DNA of 55,256 bases from contig JAAFIL010000020.1 in the NCBI GenBank assembly GCA_013297775.1, forward strand, positions 1-55,256. The letters run 5' to 3'. Position numbers and translations under genes: made by a program. The notes under the pieces are model-generated. The model made no database searches and was not told the origin of the DNA. It worked only from the letters and a program-made list of their open reading frames with translations. The stretch is from Bacteroidota bacterium (GTDB lineage Bacteria; Bacteroidota; Bacteroidia; B-17B0; Aurantibacillaceae). Positions 34,824 through 43,614 of this stretch are shown one piece after another; the stretch's first letter is position 1; each line of letters begins with the position of its first letter.

Positions 34824-36134
34824 CTATTGCTTGCCAGATTGGTATTTTTTGTAAGTCTTTTTTCTCCCAATAAATTGTACCCATTGTATAAAATTAAACT
34901 CAAGATTATCAAACATCATTTTTTTATTGTCAATCTTCATATTTAATTCTGGTATCCATCGTAAATTGGTACGCAAAAGATTAGTTCCTGTTTTGGTTAC
35001 TCGGATGTCCCAACCAAAAATAAAACCTATGGCTGGTTTTGTTTCACTGAATTTTAAATTATTTACACGAACATTCAAATTTTCAACAGAGCCTGTTATC
35101 CCGGCAAAAGGAACAAAACCAAGCCAATTGAACAAGTTTTTGTAAGCCTCTATCATAAATGAATGCCTCCTTATAGATATTTTATCATCAAAACCTTGTA
35201 AAGTTGAACCCAACGTTCTGTACGACAACCCAATATTCATATCAGGCTTATTGAAAAATCTACCAAATGTTATGTCGGGCATGAAACCGCCAATGAAGTT
35301 GTCATACAAATAAGGAAAATTTGCTTTCAAGTAAGGCGACTTACTCATTTGTAATCCGGCCGAGGGACCTAAACCCCAATACCAACTGCTTAACTGTTTT
35401 TCTTTATCTAAAATATGATACTTTAAGTTTTCTTGTGCTGCACTTTCTGAAGACCGCATACCCTTATCTATATCAATGTAACGTGTTAAGCCTATTTGAA
35501 ACGAAATTGGATTTAAACTAACTTTTGAAAGTTGATTAGGGGAGATATAATTATTTATTTTTTGAAGTGCTTGGTAGGTTAATCCCAAATTCCAAATATA
35601 TTTTTTTGATGTGTAGGATATTCCTGTATGTATTGGAAAAATCATTTTTTGCCATTCGCTACCGCCGTACTTGTATGAGGTATTTTCTAATTGTTGCTCA
35701 AAGCTTAAAAGCCTAAAACTTGCTCCAAAATAAGGACTAATTCTACCTGGTTTTAAGGCGAGAGGATAAATTTTTAATCCTGTTTCAATGCCTTGTCGGT
35801 ATTCTAATTTCTTAAATTCTTTTGGCGTCGATTGAAACGACAAAAATGAAAGTGGAAAACTCACATAAAAGTCCGCGTGTCCCCAGAAGTGTATGCCACC
35901 GATTGTTAGGCGAGGTGTAAAAGTGGGGTTAAAGTTTATTTTTTGAGTTATCCCGTTATTCATAAAGGAACTGCTGCCACCTCCTAACATTAGTAAGTCT
36001 CCGCCAAAAGTTGTCCACGCAAAACTTGTACTTTTTTCTAAATACTTTTGCGTGTAAATGGTATCAATTTTTTGAGCAAAAGTAATACTCTTAGAATAAA
36101 GAAGTATCAGTAGAAGTGCTTGTATTTTTTTCAT
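34824..36134 (-). CDS. secreted or outer-membrane protein of unknown function
   Basis: About 436 residues with a signal peptide (MKKIQALLLILLYSKSITFA, cleaved near AQ). The mature part alternates aromatic/hydrophobic and polar residues with many Gly and Asn turns, as in an outer-membrane beta-barrel (for example GGIHFWGHADFYVSFPL, SPYFGASFRLLSF, GLSYRTLGS). No named family is recognised. The start is ATG 36134; an upstream ATG would run into attC-like element B and precede the signal peptide. Confidence 0.65.
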   Translation of the reverse strand: MKKIQALLLILLYSKSITFAQKIDTIYTQKYLEKSTSFAWTTFGGDLLMLGGGSSSFMNNGITQKINFNPTFTPRLTIGGIHFWGHADFYVSFPLSFLSFQSTPKEFKKLEYRQGIETGLKIYPLALKPGRISPYFGASFRLLSFEQQLENTSYKYGGSEWQKMIFPIHTGISYTSKKYIWNLGLTYQALQKINNYISPNQLSKVSLNPISFQIGLTRYIDIDKGMRSSESAAQENLKYHILDKEKQLSSWYWGLGPSAGLQMSKSPYLKANFPYLYDNFIGGFMPDITFGRFFNKPDMNIGLSYRTLGSTLQGFDDKISIRRHSFMIEAYKNLFNWLGFVPFAGITGSVENLNVRVNNLKFSETKPAIGFIFGWDIRVTKTGTNLLRTNLRWIPELNMKIDNKKMMFDNLEFNFIQWVQFIGRKKTYKKYQSGKQ

Positions 36135-36152
36135 GGTATGACTATTCTGAAA

Positions 36153-36290
36153 TGGCACATAACGTTTTGAGACCTTGCGAAGTGGCGGATTTAGAAGTAC
36201 AACTATTCGGTTTAGAACAAATGTTGATTAGAGTTCCGAATGTTCAATTAGCATTGAACACACTTTTTCGCAAAATCCTTGTTAATGGCA
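36153..36290 (-). repeat. attC-like element B, best preserved copy
   Basis: 138 bp filling the gap between two genes: 4 bp after one stop codon and 18 bp before the next ATG. On the minus strand it starts TGCCATTAACAAGGATTTTG and ends CGTTATGTGCCA. The ends are inverted (TGCC-TTAAC / GTTA-GGCA). Inside, TTGCGAAAAAGTG pairs with CCACTTCGCAA, GTTCAAT/ATTGAAC forms a small hairpin, and ATTCGG/CCGAAT another. Strand-specific folding with mismatches is the hallmark of integron attC sites. The name attC is inference. Confidence 0.6.
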
Positions 36291-36294
36291 GTTT

Positions 36295-37464
36295 TTATTT
36301 TTCGTTATTTATCAATTCCCAAATTTTATCGTTATAGTTTGCTTTTGTAATTCCCGTTAACTTTTCAAGTGTCTTATAATACTTTTCATTGCCTTTTTCA
36401 AAAGGTCCAACTTTTAAAAATTCCCAAACGCCTACAAAACCTTTTTCCTTTTCTATTTTCTTAACTAATAGTGCATTTACAATGTAGTCAGCTTGATTTG
36501 AATAATTTCCAGTCTTAAAAGAAATGGGTGTTTCCTTTATTTCATCCCATCTTATATTTTTATTACTTGCCATTTGTTCTTTAAAAGCTTTGAATATTTC
36601 TCTCCAAGTAAAACCCCAACTTCCACCGTAAAGATATGCACAACCTTCGTCAACAGGCTTGTTTACTTCGCTTCTTGGAATTACTAAACTTAATCTGTCG
36701 TGAAATAAATCGTGTGGGTCAAACTCATTAAAAGTTGAATTGTTGTTGCCAAATACAATTAGTTTTCTGTCTCCAAATGAAGCACTCCAAACACTTTCTT
36801 CCTGTCCATTGTAGTCTGATTTGTAATCAATACCTATTAATTTTTGCATTTCAATAATGTTGTCAGCACAATAATAATCGGATATTTTATTTGTTGCATT
36901 AAGTTTTAAATCAAATGAGGAAGTCAATTTGCTAAATTCCTTTATCTTCTCTTTGTTGATTGTATTTTGATAGTGAAAAATATTGTTACCAATTTTTTCT
37001 CTTTTCCAATTTTTAGTATTCCGTAAAAGTGGTGAAGAAAATGTGAAAGAGTTGTTGGACTTGTGTGCAATAAACTCAAAACTTGCTCTTAACATAGCTA
37101 CATTCTCATTCGTTCCAATATAAGAAACCTTAATTAAATAATTGTTGTCTTTCAGCAAAACAACATTTGTCAAATACGGTTTGTAAAAAAAGTCATCTTT
37201 ATATTTTCCACTTTTTTCTATTCCGTTTATTTCGTCAAGCTGAATAAACGTCTCAATTTTTTCGTTTTCAAAAACATACTTATTTTCTTCGTTAGTTTTC
37301 CTCGCAGAAAACAAAAAGTTGTTAAGCGAAGTGGTTAAGTTTTTACTTTCAATGCTATCGTTTGGTAAAACAATATTTGGGTTTAGTCGCAAAGAATTTA
37401 TCTGTGCAGTTGCGAAAACTGTCACAAAAATTAGTGTCAAATTGTAAATTAATTTCATTATCAT
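36295..37464 (-). CDS. secreted protein with gluzincin-like HDxxH motif, cassette-type
   Basis: About 389 residues with a signal peptide (MKLIYNLTLIFVTVFATAQ). In the C-terminal half FDPHDLFHDR (His at about 251 and 255) is followed by VDEGCAYLYGGSWG (about 271-284). The spacing resembles a zinc peptidase with HExxH and a downstream Glu, but the catalytic Glu is Asp. It may be an inactive or altered peptidase-like protein. I start at ATG 37464 (ATG 37458 is equally possible), because an upstream frame to 37569 runs through a repeat. Confidence 0.6.
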   Translation of the reverse strand: MIMKLIYNLTLIFVTVFATAQINSLRLNPNIVLPNDSIESKNLTTSLNNFLFSARKTNEENKYVFENEKIETFIQLDEINGIEKSGKYKDDFFYKPYLTNVVLLKDNNYLIKVSYIGTNENVAMLRASFEFIAHKSNNSFTFSSPLLRNTKNWKREKIGNNIFHYQNTINKEKIKEFSKLTSSFDLKLNATNKISDYYCADNIIEMQKLIGIDYKSDYNGQEESVWSASFGDRKLIVFGNNNSTFNEFDPHDLFHDRLSLVIPRSEVNKPVDEGCAYLYGGSWGFTWREIFKAFKEQMASNKNIRWDEIKETPISFKTGNYSNQADYIVNALLVKKIEKEKGFVGVWEFLKVGPFEKGNEKYYKTLEKLTGITKANYNDKIWELINNEK

Positions 37465-37491
37465 TTTTATTAAATTATCTGTTTGTAGTAT

Positions 37492-37539
37492 TTCGGCGAA
37501 ATTGCTACACACGTTTTCGGGCTTAGCGAAGGAGGCAAT
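37492..37539 (-). repeat. attC-like half-site F at the upstream edge of the array
   Basis: The minus strand reads CCTCCTTCGCTAAGCCCGAA, AACGTGTGTAGC and AATTTCGCCG, ending 28 bp before the start of the peptidase-like gene. It matches the ends of element A (CTTCGC..GGCAAGCCCCAAAC) and element B. In an integron the position before the first cassette would be attI or the 3' part of a lost cassette site. Confidence 0.5.
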
Positions 37540-37926
37540 TTTCAGCATACGTGTTTTAAAAAATACCAATTTTAAATATACGAAAAACCGTCATAAGAAA
37601 CACTGAACCCATCATTTTACCAAACTACTGTTAACGGTTCGAGATTTCTTGGATTCCATTTTTTTCATTTGAAAAGATGTCTTTATCCCATCTTCGAAAG
37701 CCATAATATTTACTTTTTGGTTCTCCTCTCTAACCATTTATACCTTTTGTCTTTGTTAAATAATAACTGAACAGACAACAAAGGAATCATACATAGTGAT
37801 ATAAATGTTATTGCTGCAAGTCTATCAAAGTAAACTGAAAAATGCACGGTAGGTAATCTTTGTAGTTAATTTTTCGGCAATAATACTCTCTTTTAAGTTT
37901 TCTGTTATCATTTTAGTTGACTTTTA

Positions 37927-37953
37927 TGTGTCAACCTATTTTAGGACGAGACA
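37927..37953 (+). repeat. IS-end-like motif (GTGTCAACC...AGGACGAGACA)
   Basis: It matches the third unit at 99-124. GTTGAC at 37916-37921 and GTCAAC at 37930-37935 form a small inverted pair at its edge. No transposase nearby. It may mark the former end of an insertion sequence. Confidence 0.35.
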
Positions 37954-38114
37954 TGTTTAAATTTTGGTCGGTCTGTCGTCTTTGGAACGGTCGTCTTACC
38001 ATTGGCATTTAACTACTATATACCCGCCACATATTATCACTTATCCAAACCTTTCCAAGTGTATAACCGCCATAATGTAGCTTATCACTACTAAAAGTAA
38101 TGAATAATTTTGAA

Positions 38115-38234
38115 TTATAAACTGTCAAAGGGTGATATTATTTGTTGTATGTTTTTGTTACTTACATGGGCGTAAATTTCCATTATTTTACTGCTGCTGT
38201 ACCCTAAAATTTGGTATAACTCAACTATTTTAAA
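38115..38234 (-). pseudogene. C-terminal remnant of a tyrosine recombinase/integrase
   Basis: Reading the minus strand, an open frame of about 39 codons after a stop encodes IVELYQILGYSSSKIMEIYA followed by HVSNKN and a SPFDSL C-terminus with stop. This is the last part of a tyrosine recombinase: the LGHSS-type motif (His replaced by Tyr), the nucleophile Tyr in EIYAHVS, and the SPFDxL ending usual in this group. The Arg and His-x-x-Arg boxes upstream are not recognisable, so the gene is dead. Whether it was an integron-type enzyme or an ordinary phage/transposon integrase cannot be decided from this piece. Confidence 0.75.
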
Positions 38235-38631
38235 CTACCTATACTAACACCATTTATACCTGCTAAATAGTCCAATCTTCGACGAATTTTTTCAATTCTA
38301 CTTCGTTAGTAATACTCGACGTAGCCATTACTATACCTGCGTTTTCTGCCTCGTATAATTAAAAAATTCTTTTAATTTTTTGTACTATTCTACATTTACA
38401 AATGCTACAACAACACTACTTTATAAAAAGATGAACTCATATTTATTGTAAAACTCTAAAGTATTAGCTTCCTCCATAAGGGATTAAAATATATTTGCTT
38501 TTGGTATTAAATACATAGTGTAAATAATACACTAAGCTACCCATAAACTTTACAAGGGACACACCCAAAAAACAATTTTAAATAACCAATTACTCCGCAG
38601 AAATTGCACGTTAAATCAATGCTCTCGTTTT

Positions 38632-39828
38632 CTAACTCAATTCCTGCAAGGCTAACCAAGTTATTAAACCAACGCCTGTTAGTAAAGCGTGTTCATCAAT
38701 ATCGAATTGGGGTGTATGCACGCCTGCGGTAATGCCTTTGGCCACATTGCCTGTGCCTAATCTAAAAAAGCAGCTTGGTACTTGTTGCGATATAAACGCA
38801 AAGTCTTCGGCGGTCATGCGTAAGGGCAATTCTACAACATTTGTTTTGCCTAAATAATGTTCGGCGGCTAAACGGCAACGTTCGGTAACCTGTGGGTCGT
38901 TTACTAAAAAGGGGTAGCCTTGCTTAATGTGCAAGTGGGCTTGTCCGTTGAAGTGTTGCGCCGTTTGCTCCACTAATTCACCTAGGCGTTGGTGTACGGT
39001 TTGTCGCCATGTTTCATCCATGGTTCTAAATGTACCCGCTAAATGAACCACGTTTGGTATCACATTGGTTGCCCCTAAGCCTTCTATTTTTCCGAAGGCA
39101 ATAACGGTGGGTATGCTTTGCATTGCCTTTGCGGCGGGCGACATAAAGGTTTCTTCAATTTTTAATAGAATGGCTGAAGCAATTAAAAGTGGATTGATGT
39201 AATCGTTAGGCATGGCAGCGTGTCCGCCTTTTCCGAGTACTTCGATGTATAATTCGTCGGTGCTGGCCATGTACATCCCACTCTTAAAGCCTACTTTTCC
39301 AACTTCTAAACTCGGGAAAACGTGTTGCGCAAGGGCTACATTAACTGGTGGGTTTTGCAACACACCCGCCTCTATCATTAACTTAGCACCGCCTGGTAAC
39401 ACTTCTTCGCCAGGTTGAAAAAGTAGTTTCACAGTTCCTTCCCATTCTGTTCGGGTTTCCATTAATAGTTTAGCGGCACCTAACACGCAGGTGGTGTGTA
39501 CATCGTGTCCGCAAGCGTGCATAACGCCCTTGTTGCGAGAGGCGTAAGGTGCTGTGTTGGTTTCTTCGATGGGTAAAGCATCCATATCGGCGCGTAGTAA
39601 TACTGTTTTTTTTGTTGGATTTTTTCCTTCAATAGTTGCTACAATGCCAGTGTTAACAATACCCGCCGTAAACGGAACACCAAATGTTGTTAAGTGTTGC
39701 TGAATGTAGGCCGAGGTTTTAAACTCTTGAAACGAGAGTTCGGGATTTTGATGTAGATGCGATCGTATGCTCACTGCCTGCTCATAAAAGGCTTGCGCGG
39801 CTTGTTGAATGCGTTCTTTGGCAATCAT
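38632..39828 (-). CDS. M20 family metal-dependent amidohydrolase
   Basis: 398 residues. It resembles N-acyl-amino-acid or hippurate-type amidohydrolases. Metal-site motifs are visible: LLRADMDALPIEE, HACGHDVHTT, QPGEEVLPGG with the catalytic Glu pair, QHVFPS, and TAEDFAFISQ with a late His (GVHTPQFDIDE). A dimerisation domain interrupts the catalytic domain, as usual. It overlaps the upstream TSUP gene by 4 bp, so it is translationally coupled. The acyl amino acid substrate is unknown. Confidence 0.92.
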   Translation of the reverse strand: MIAKERIQQAAQAFYEQAVSIRSHLHQNPELSFQEFKTSAYIQQHLTTFGVPFTAGIVNTGIVATIEGKNPTKKTVLLRADMDALPIEETNTAPYASRNKGVMHACGHDVHTTCVLGAAKLLMETRTEWEGTVKLLFQPGEEVLPGGAKLMIEAGVLQNPPVNVALAQHVFPSLEVGKVGFKSGMYMASTDELYIEVLGKGGHAAMPNDYINPLLIASAILLKIEETFMSPAAKAMQSIPTVIAFGKIEGLGATNVIPNVVHLAGTFRTMDETWRQTVHQRLGELVEQTAQHFNGQAHLHIKQGYPFLVNDPQVTERCRLAAEHYLGKTNVVELPLRMTAEDFAFISQQVPSCFFRLGTGNVAKGITAGVHTPQFDIDEHALLTGVGLITWLALQELS

Positions 39829-40187
39829 TTGTCTAGTAACATTTTAATGCCAATGGCAATAATGGATGCCGCAAAAATTTGTTTTATTAATTTGGTATCT
39901 ACGGCTAAGGCTGTTTTGCTTCCTAAATATCCACCAATAATAAAGGTGCAGGCCATAATGGCGGCTACCTTCATGTTAACCTGCCCAGCTTTGTAATAGT
40001 TGTAAACACTAAGCGATGCAATGGGTAATAAAAACATGAAGAGAGTTGTACCTTGGGCTTCTTGTTGGTTGAGGTGTAAAACGTAAACTAACACAGGCAC
40101 AATAATGATGCCGCCACCGATGCCAATTAAGCCGCTTAAAAAGCCAGCTATTAATCCAATACCTAATAAAATTAAAACGTCGTTCAT
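39825..40187 (-). CDS. TSUP (TauE/SafE) family membrane protein, single repeat
   Basis: About 120 residues with four membrane helices. LIAGFLSGLIGIGGGIIIVP is the TauE/SafE signature. Full-length TSUP carriers have two such repeats (about 250 residues); this short form would need to dimerise. The substrate may be a sulfur-containing organic anion, but this is family-level only. I start at ATG 40187 (MNDVLIL); longer frames run into the end of the upstream gene. It couples with the amidohydrolase. Confidence 0.85.
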   Translation of the reverse strand: MNDVLILLGIGLIAGFLSGLIGIGGGIIIVPVLVYVLHLNQQEAQGTTLFMFLLPIASLSVYNYYKAGQVNMKVAAIMACTFIIGGYLGSKTALAVDTKLIKQIFAASIIAIGIKMLLDK

Positions 40188-40207
40188 AGATGCAGCCTTG
40201 GTTTTAC

Positions 40208-43200
40208 TTAAAAATCGGTGGTTAAGGAAAAGTAATTGACACGTTTTTGCGTTTGAAGATTTTCGATGCCCCAACTCATATCAAAGCGCATAAAGTAACC
40301 AAATAAACGCGATCGCACGCCAAAACCAAGCCCAGCTACTAATGGGCTTTTTTCGTTAAATACAATTACAGTTACTGGCCCGTTGGAATAGCTATTTTTA
40401 TTGAGTGTGTTTTCTTCGCTTAATGGGTTTAAACCATACCAAGCCATACCTAAGTCGCCAAAGCCTATTAGTTGTAAATTATTTAAAAAGTCGCTACGCA
40501 GGGCTTGGCTGGCAAAGTAGCGCACAATGGGCCAACGTAATTCTGAATTAAATACCACAAAGTTATTGCCATTTCGGATGTTTTGACGAAAGCCGCGCAT
40601 GTTGGTAGCCAACGTTTGAAAGGTGTATTGCTCGGGTTTAACAACGTTAATGGTTCGGTCGAAACTGGCACCAAACCAATTATCTACGCCACCTAAATAA
40701 TAAATTAAACGGTCGCTACCAAACGAAGTGCCTCCTGCTAGGCGGTTACACCAAGTCATTTGACGGTGTATGCGTTGGTAATGCCTTACATCAAAACCTC
40801 CTACCACTAACTGTCGGTTAAGCGAGTCGGGCATTTGCCAATATTGCCCCCATACTTTTAAACGCCATCCGTTGTATATGTTTAGCATCACGCGGCGGGT
40901 GTTATCAAATACATACTCGCCATGAATGGCTCCCATGGTTGAAAATAAGTTTCGGAAAGGTAAAGAGCCATCGCCTCTTGAAAAGACTTCTAATTTATCG
41001 TTACGCAAGAGTATAGCCCCTCTAACCGCCGATACTTCGTTAAATGGATATTTGATTTCGTATTTAGCATCGCGGGTGGTTATTTTATAATCTTCGTTTA
41101 CAATTACTTGGCGGTGAACGGTAAAGCGGTGGTCGAAACGTTTTTTACGAAACTCCCATGAGAGTAATTGCTCGTTATCGAACGAACTGGTGGAGAACAA
41201 TTGCCCCATGCCCCCAAAGCGAAACGCTGCAATAATATTTTGATCTTCAAACAAATCGCTTAACGATACCTTGGTTAAAAAGTTGAGACCGGGGTTGAGG
41301 TAAATAGGACTGCCAAAGCCCGAGAAGTATTGATAGGTGGCATTCAAATACGAGTTGTCGAATTGGGTAACAACATTGTCGTTATAAAAGGAGGTGTAAT
41401 AATTTTTTTGAATTGGAAAACGGAACTCCAAATTTTTGGAAGGCTTTGTTTTAGTCGTTAAACTGTCGCCTTCTTTTTTGCCTGAGTTAGGTTCTGTTTT
41501 TTTGGGGTTGGTCGTGCCAAATTCATAATTATCAAAGTCAATACCTTTGTTTGAATTAGCTGGCGTTGCTTTTGTTTCTTTAAGCGGTGCTTCTTCTTCA
41601 ATCGTAATGAGTTCTGTTATTTTTTCGGGATTGGTAATAGATGGACGAATGCCTGCTTTAAACCAGGTTTCGCGCGCTTGTATTTTGAGGTCGTCTAACG
41701 ATTTTTCTAGGGGTTGAATGAGTAAGTGTTCTTTTCCGTTGGCATAAACTAACTCGGCAAGGTGGGTGCGTGTGTGGTTAACGTGCTGCTCTAAAATATT
41801 ACGATCGTAATTGGTAATTAGTTTCGAATTGAAAAAATAGCGGTAATGTTCAGTGGTATCTACATACGAAATGCTGCTATCAAATTGGGCAATGTAGCGG
41901 TTATAAATGCCATTTTTTTCACTGAGGTAAGCAATTTTTGTTCCTGAATAGTGTTGGGCTTGGGTTTCATTAATGTCTGGTGTTTGGGTTACGCGTACCA
42001 GTGCTTTTTCTTTTCCAAAGGGATAGTTGGCCATAAACAAATCCATGTTGCGACTCATTTTTGCAAAAGGATTAGCGTCTTCGTTGCTTTTGATGGTGTC
42101 GTTTAAACGGTTGCTTTCAAAAATAATATGCTTGGTGTTTTTAATAAAAACGGGGTTTAAATCGTCCCAGCTATCGTTGGTTAATTGTTCTACACCACCA
42201 TTGTTGAGCGTGAACACAAAAATATCAGCTTGTCCTTTACCGAGTTTAACGGCACTCATTACTAATTTTTTTCCATCGTGGCTAAAGGCCATGCTGTTTA
42301 TTTTTTTAAAGCCTGTAATGGGGCGTTTTACTTTGTCTTTGCTCTCTAAATCGTAGGTATGTAAAAGTAGTTGCCCTTTTTGTTCATAGAGCATGGCTAC
42401 TAATGTATTGGCCGGATGCCAAGCTAATAACGGGTAATTGTAATCTTCGAGGCGTTCAATTTTTGGGCCTAGTTTTAGTAAGCGTTTTTTATGAGTGCTA
42501 CCCACATCTTGCACATACACTTTTAATTGGCTAAGGTACGAAGTGGCATAAATTACTTTTTGAGCATCGGGGCTTAGTTTTAAGTGAAAGTAATGGGTGT
42601 TAGCTTTTGTTTTTTTGACGATTTCATTATCCCGGATGGGACTAATGCGTGTCGAATCTTTAAACATATACAAGCGTCGGTTTTGCGACTCTTGAAAATC
42701 GAGTATTAAATTTTGTAAAGAAATACCCAACACATAGGTAAACGCATTGTCGGGAGAGCGCGTTAGCCGAGTCATATCTAATAAATTTGGGATTACCGCA
42801 TCGCCATAAGTATCTACCACAAAATACCACAGGGCGTGTCCGGCTTGTGTGGCTTGGTTTCCAGTGAGGCGATTAAAATTATTGAATCGATCGTTTTTAA
42901 GCGCATCGTACATAAGGTTATCGGCGTAGGTTGTCCAGCCTTGTGATAAATATTCTACGAGGCCTTTGATGTACCATTCGGGCACATTGAGCAGAGCCGA
43001 GTTGCGCACCATATCGCGTGCGCGGCCACCGTATAAAATTTGAGTAACCATTAACTCGGCCAAGGCTGCCCGAATTTGACGGTCGAGGTCGGCATAAGAG
43101 CCATTAAAATAAACAAAAATTTTATCGCCAATAATTTTGGTAACGCCACCTACGTTATTAGAGTTTAACGCATCGTTGGCCAAACCAATATTACTTTGTT

Positions 43201-43507
43201 TAAAATCGTTTTGCGTGTTATAAACAATTACTTGAATTTTATCTTCTACTTGAAAATCGAGGCGTTTTTCGAGGATAGGTAATTGTTTATTAATTTGAAC
43301 CGATACATATTTGGCAATTTCGATTCCGCCTTGGTAAAGGTAAACGCGGTAACGGTCATAATCTAAATACGTCCATTTGAATTGTTGATGTTGAATGCGA
43401 TTTTTACCAAAATCCATTTGCATACCATAATAAAACTGCGCTTGTAATTTTAATCCAGTCAATAAAACGAAAAAAATGAAAAAACTATTCTTGAAATAAT
43501 ACCACAT
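40208..43507 (-). CDS. large TolB-like / outer-membrane barrel protein
   Basis: 1099 residues with a signal peptide (ends near LKLQAQ). Residues about 50-260 resemble a peptidase MA domain, but the expected HExxH is not seen (ALAELMVTQ sits there). WD40/PD40-like repeats follow (KLVMSAVKLGKGQADIFVF, NDSWDDLNPVFI), then a Lys/Thr-rich linker and a C-terminal surface-antigen-like barrel ending VNYFSLTTDF. Such proteins are common in Bacteroidota and are usually annotated TolB-like, with no proven role. It probably heads a unit with the TSUP and amidohydrolase genes (20 bp gap). Confidence 0.75.
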   Translation of the reverse strand: MWYYFKNSFFIFFVLLTGLKLQAQFYYGMQMDFGKNRIQHQQFKWTYLDYDRYRVYLYQGGIEIAKYVSVQINKQLPILEKRLDFQVEDKIQVIVYNTQNDFKQSNIGLANDALNSNNVGGVTKIIGDKIFVYFNGSYADLDRQIRAALAELMVTQILYGGRARDMVRNSALLNVPEWYIKGLVEYLSQGWTTYADNLMYDALKNDRFNNFNRLTGNQATQAGHALWYFVVDTYGDAVIPNLLDMTRLTRSPDNAFTYVLGISLQNLILDFQESQNRRLYMFKDSTRISPIRDNEIVKKTKANTHYFHLKLSPDAQKVIYATSYLSQLKVYVQDVGSTHKKRLLKLGPKIERLEDYNYPLLAWHPANTLVAMLYEQKGQLLLHTYDLESKDKVKRPITGFKKINSMAFSHDGKKLVMSAVKLGKGQADIFVFTLNNGGVEQLTNDSWDDLNPVFIKNTKHIIFESNRLNDTIKSNEDANPFAKMSRNMDLFMANYPFGKEKALVRVTQTPDINETQAQHYSGTKIAYLSEKNGIYNRYIAQFDSSISYVDTTEHYRYFFNSKLITNYDRNILEQHVNHTRTHLAELVYANGKEHLLIQPLEKSLDDLKIQARETWFKAGIRPSITNPEKITELITIEEEAPLKETKATPANSNKGIDFDNYEFGTTNPKKTEPNSGKKEGDSLTTKTKPSKNLEFRFPIQKNYYTSFYNDNVVTQFDNSYLNATYQYFSGFGSPIYLNPGLNFLTKVSLSDLFEDQNIIAAFRFGGMGQLFSTSSFDNEQLLSWEFRKKRFDHRFTVHRQVIVNEDYKITTRDAKYEIKYPFNEVSAVRGAILLRNDKLEVFSRGDGSLPFRNLFSTMGAIHGEYVFDNTRRVMLNIYNGWRLKVWGQYWQMPDSLNRQLVVGGFDVRHYQRIHRQMTWCNRLAGGTSFGSDRLIYYLGGVDNWFGASFDRTINVVKPEQYTFQTLATNMRGFRQNIRNGNNFVVFNSELRWPIVRYFASQALRSDFLNNLQLIGFGDLGMAWYGLNPLSEENTLNKNSYSNGPVTVIVFNEKSPLVAGLGFGVRSRLFGYFMRFDMSWGIENLQTQKRVNYFSLTTDF

Positions 43508-43614
43508 AAACCAAGTTTAAATTTAGCAAATATTTGTTTAACGGAAAAGGGGTGCGGTTTGTTGTTAATAATTTAACAGATTTTGAAAACAACATTCAAA
43601 AAGATGGCCACCAA

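Larger units (their letters stand above)
37540..38631. other. gene-poor decayed region upstream of the array
   Basis: About 1.1 kb with no confident gene. On the minus strand a frame at 37847-37710 (GTG start, 45 residues) has one hydrophobic helix (LAAITFISLCMIPLLSVQLL) and a basic tail KWLERRTKK. It could be a small membrane protein or a remnant. An overlapping 41-codon frame ends near 37600. An IS-end-like motif lies at 37927-37953 and a recombinase remnant at 38115-38234. The rest has many stops in all frames. It reads as eroded mobile DNA. Confidence 0.45.

Noticed and set aside
34721-34912. Minus-strand frame of 63 codons
   Set aside because: It overlaps the end of the barrel-type gene in another frame and reads through the hairpin at 34743-34792.
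36116-36337. Plus-strand open frame across attC-like element B
   Set aside because: It is antisense to two genes and owes its openness to the structured element; no protein features.
33028-38234. A complete, active integron
   Set aside because: There is no intact integrase, no recognisable attI or cassette promoter, and one expected site (between map and the barrel-type gene) is not clearly of the same family.
38115-38234. Functional small gene
   Set aside because: It has only the C-terminal 39 codons of a recombinase, preceded by a stop, and the motif His is changed.
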